Source: Pythium myriotylum (lineage: Eukaryota; Oomycota; Peronosporomycetes; Pythiales; Pythiaceae). From it: 64,000 bases of DNA. Below are positions 60,815 through 64,000 of the stretch, piece by piece. The stretch is from NCBI GenBank assembly GCA_023091665.1, contig JALJCQ010000015.1, forward strand, positions 2,480,001 to 2,544,000. Direction: 5' to 3'. The notes under the pieces are model-generated. The model was not told where the DNA came from. It worked only from the letters and a program-made list of their open reading frames with translations, and made no database searches. Made by a program: the position numbers and the translations under genes. Each line of letters starts with the position of its first letter. Position 1 is the first letter of the stretch.

Positions 60815-63800
60815 CTACTTAAGCTCCACCATGCCAAGACCGCGGACGAGATCCCAATGCTTGGTGCTTCCGAGAGACTTGGTGAAGAGGTCTGCAATGT
60901 TCTTGTCCGATGGGATCCTCTTGACCTCGAGTTGCTTGCCTTGGAGCTCGTGCATGAAGAAGAACTTGGGGTCGATATGCTTCGTCCGATCGCTCTTGAT
61001 ATACCCTTGTTGGACTTGGGCGATACATGCATTGTTGTCTTCGTAGATGGCGATGGGTGGCAGCTCATTGGTGGTGCCAAGTCCTTTGCGGATAAACTTG
61101 ACAAAGAGTCTGATCCAGACACATTCGCGGCATGCTTCGTAGAGTGCAATGATCTCAGACTGGTTTGTCGATGTTGCGGCGATTGTTTGCTTCGTCGACT
61201 TCCATGAAATCGCGGCTCCGGCAGACACGAACACGTAGCCAGACTGAGAACGAGCCTTGTGTGGATCTGACAGATAACCAGCATCGGCATAACCATAAAT
61301 GTCGTCAGTAGTCAACAGGGAAACATCACGAGCAAGTTCTCCTCTGCGATACAACAAACCGTAGTCCTTGGTCTTAGCCAGATATCTCATCAGTTGCTTT
61401 ACGCCAGACCAATGTCTCTTGGTGGGTTCAGATGGATAGCGTGCAAGCACGCTAACGGCGAAAGCGATATCTGGGCGCGAGCAGTTGCCAAGGTACAAGA
61501 GCGCGCCGATGGCCTCTCTGTACGGATACTTCTCGCCAAGGACTTCTTCACTGCCGCGTCTTGGGCCGTATACGTCACTCTCTGGCTTCAAGCTGCGCAC
61601 CACCATGGGAGTCTTAGCGGCTCTCGAGACCTCCCCCATGCTGAAGCGCTCCAGTAGCTTCGCAATGTACGTTGCTTGATGCAACATAATCCCTTTCGGG
61701 TTCTGGTGGATCTGCAACCCCAGACAGAATGAGAGTAGACCAAGGTCCTTCACCTTGAGCTCGGCCTTCAATGCTGTCATCACAGCTTCTACTGCCGCGT
61801 CAGAGCCCACCATGACGATGTCATCGACATAGATCCCAATAATGGCGATCTCGGCGCCGCTTCGCTTGGCGAACAAGCATGGGGAGCACTCGTGCGTCTG
61901 AAAACCACACTTCTCTAAGTACTGCGAAAAGTGCAAGTACCAAATTCTGCCAGCTTGCTTCAACCCATAGAGAGACTTGTGTATCCGAACACATGGGAGC
62001 CTCAGCGACTCTTCCCCCTCAACACGTAATCCCTCGGGCACTCTCATGTAGAGCTCGACGTCAATGACTCCATACAAGTAGGCAGTCTCAATGTCTGCTT
62101 GCTTCACTTTCATGTCGTTCCTGGCAGCGAACGCTAACAACCAACGAAGGGTTGTCATGGTCATGACTTGCGAATACGTGTCTGAGTAATCGATGCCGAA
62201 CCGTTGCGTGAATCCTTGTGCAACCAGGCGCGCCTTATAGCGAACTACTTTGCCTGTTTGGTCTCGTTTCCGGTTGAAGACCCATCTGCACCCAATCGGC
62301 TTATGACTTGGAGGGCATTCTTGCACACTACCAAACACTTTGCGATTCAGCAACGATTGGAGCTCAGCCTTGATTGCAGCCTTCCACTGTGGCCAATTGG
62401 GCGATGCTCGACAATCTTCAATTGTCGTTGGGTCGGCATCCTGATCCTTGAGAGTAAGGAACGTACTCAAGTTGGCCTCTGCAAGCGTATCCACCGACGC
62501 ACCAGTATGGACATCGGGGTGTGACTCAGCAGGAGGCTCAACAGCAACTGCGCTACCATGAAGCTCGGCTCTGGTCCGACGCTTCCGCGGCACAAGGTCT
62601 TTGGCACCTTTGGGGCGACCACGTTTATTGTTTTGTGGCGCCACCACAGTAGCTGGGGTTGGATCGACAGCTACTGGTGCTGGGTAGTTGGTTGCTTCGT
62701 TGACCGACGATCTCGTTACGCGCTCAGTAGCCGCGAAGGCATCTGGAGCGTTCTGCGCAATACGGTGGAGATGTAGGATTCGACGCACATCCTTCTCCCC
62801 CTGACCGGTGTGTGGGTCACGGTGGGACTCCTTCGTGCGTGACTGATCGAAGTCGAACTGATTGCGGCTGTCATCACCCTCAGTGCTTCCCAGCTTTGGG
62901 AATGTAGACTCATCAAACTCACACATAGTGATGTGAGCGACGAACAAGTCACCAGTCTCGGGACTTAGATACCGGATGATAGATGGCGACTGAAAGCCAA
63001 CATAGATTCCAAGTTGTCGTTTCGGTCCGAACTTAGACTTTTGGTGAGGCGGTATGGGCACATACACCGCGCAGCCAAAGATCCTCAGGTGTGCGACAGA
63101 CGGCGAGAAGCCATGCGCAAGTTCGTACGGTGACAGAACATTCTCAGCTGACGGTCTGTACAGGAGAAGGTCGCCAGCATGGAGTACAGCATGTCCCCAA
63201 CACGACAGAGGTAAATTTGAACGAAGGAGTAGGGGGCGAGCTACCATCTGCACAAGCTTCACGAAATTCTCAGCGTTCGTGTTGTGTGCGTGTAGGGTAC
63301 AGAGGTCTCCAAGGTTATGCCGGACGAGGCGCAGAACTCTTGAAATGACTTCGACACATACTCCGAGGCATTATCGACGCGGACGTTCCTGATGGGGTGA
63401 CTTGGGAACTGTGCCTTCAGCTGGATGATGGCGATAAGCAGCTTTGGCATCACCTCGTTCTTGGAAGTGAGGAGTTGTACCTTGGAGAAGCGCGCCGATG
63501 TGTCCTTCACCACCATATAGTAGCTGAATGGTCCTGAGGGTGGCGAGATGGGCCCACACACGTCGCTCACGAGGGTCTCGAAGTGGCTGTGAGGCTTGAA
63601 CTTCTCGCTGGAGAACGAATTCTTCTTCTTGTTCGGAAGCTTCCCCATCGTGCAAGGCGGGCAGACCCGAGGGAGACGCGTTGGGATACTAAGAGCACTC
63701 AAAGGTATGCCCCGAACGGCCTTGGTAATCTTCTTCAACATTCCTCGTCCTGGATGGCCCATGCGATCATGCCATAACAGCAACGCATCCTTGTCGGCGC

Positions 63801-64000
63801 GTGAAGGCACTTCTGCAAGGTAGGTGGCGTTGAGCGAAGACGTGGGTTTGATGTGCGAGAAGTATAGGCCATTGCCAGCCTGTGAGCACTCCTCCATCAC
63901 ATTTCCGTCCTTGCCCACTAGCCTTAGACACTCTGCTCCATCCGACGAGGTCGCCGTGTGGATGTGGAGGCCATTCTTCCGCAGATCATGGAAGCTGAGC
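60815..64000 (-). pseudogene. Copia pol polyprotein, frameshifted and partial
   Basis: Read right to left. From the window edge to 63259: the integrase HHCC zinc finger (LLWHDRMGHPG...CPPCTMGKL) and catalytic core (first Asp in LVSDVCGP; DNASEYVSKSFQEFC supplies the second Asp and the Glu). A small indel at about 63265-63290, in the segment after VPYTHT, then breaks the frame, and 63262-60815 continues with 815 codons: integrase C-terminus, reverse transcriptase (WVFNRKRD, YVDD in GIYVDDIVMV), and RNase H (YADAGYLSD, NQSEIIALYEA), ending GMVELK. Apart from this one frameshift the sequence is well preserved, so insertion was recent. The frameshift should block reverse transcriptase production from this copy. 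Confidence 0.92.

Larger units (their letters stand above)
60380..64000 (-). mobile_element. Copia (Ty1) LTR retrotransposon, truncated by window end
   Basis: The 3' LTR, polypurine tract and the integrase, reverse transcriptase and RNase H parts of pol, in the Copia order (integrase before reverse transcriptase). Gag, protease, primer-binding site and 5' LTR lie beyond base 64000. It is inserted at the edge of the duplicated arm. Confidence 0.93.

Noticed and set aside
60380..64000. Gypsy-type LTR element
   Set aside because: Integrase lies before reverse transcriptase and the YVDD box and RNase H sequence are of Copia type.

Overview
The window reads as nuclear DNA of an oomycete (Phytophthora/Pythium-like). 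The evidence is a multigene family of SHAQKYF-type single-MYB proteins, an M96/START-like gene, short GT-AG introns (mostly 52-71 nt), oomycete-type initiator sequences (TCATTCC...) 30-60 nt before start codons, and Copia and pogo-type transposons. No prokaryotic signals are seen.

Layout. (1) 1.7-17.2 kb: a same-strand array of eight intact single-MYB genes and one frameshifted copy, interrupted by one M96-like gene on the minus strand (4.4-5.8 kb). (2) 18.1-29.4 kb: two very large intronless genes, head to head. One encodes a four-domain voltage-gated-type cation channel with an unusual predicted selectivity filter and an N-terminal PH-like region. The other encodes an 1,796-residue coiled-coil protein. 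A palindromic E2F-like site lies between them. (3) 29.4-44.3 kb: ordinary gene-dense DNA with a small membrane protein, a secreted alpha-carbonic anhydrase, three tandem aldo-keto reductases, a coiled-coil gene, a UFD1-domain/zinc-finger protein, PCNA with E2F-like sites, an AAAP-type amino acid transporter, the splicing factor PRP17 and one unknown gene. (4) 44.3-46.95 kb: no gene seen, two hairpin sequences. (5) 46.95-60.38 kb: a near-perfect giant inverted duplication centred at 53,102. Each arm is at least 6.1 kb and carries two secreted pepsin-like proteases and one GIN-domain (DUF2807-like) protein, so these are present twice. The right arm was later hit by a 1,130-bp pogo-type element with a TA duplication, and by a Copia element whose 3' LTR starts exactly where the arm homology stops. 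(6) 60.4-64 kb: that Copia element, running off the window.

How it fits together. The MYB array is an expanding and converting family. All members share an N-box, a MYB repeat with THAQKYR in place of SHAQKYF, and an acidic C-terminal LL motif, and they fall into two subclasses with two different upstream motifs. The palindrome doubles a secreted proteolysis/surface-protein module. The region most likely to hold something undescribed is the palindrome together with the MYB family. The channel is the most unusual single protein.
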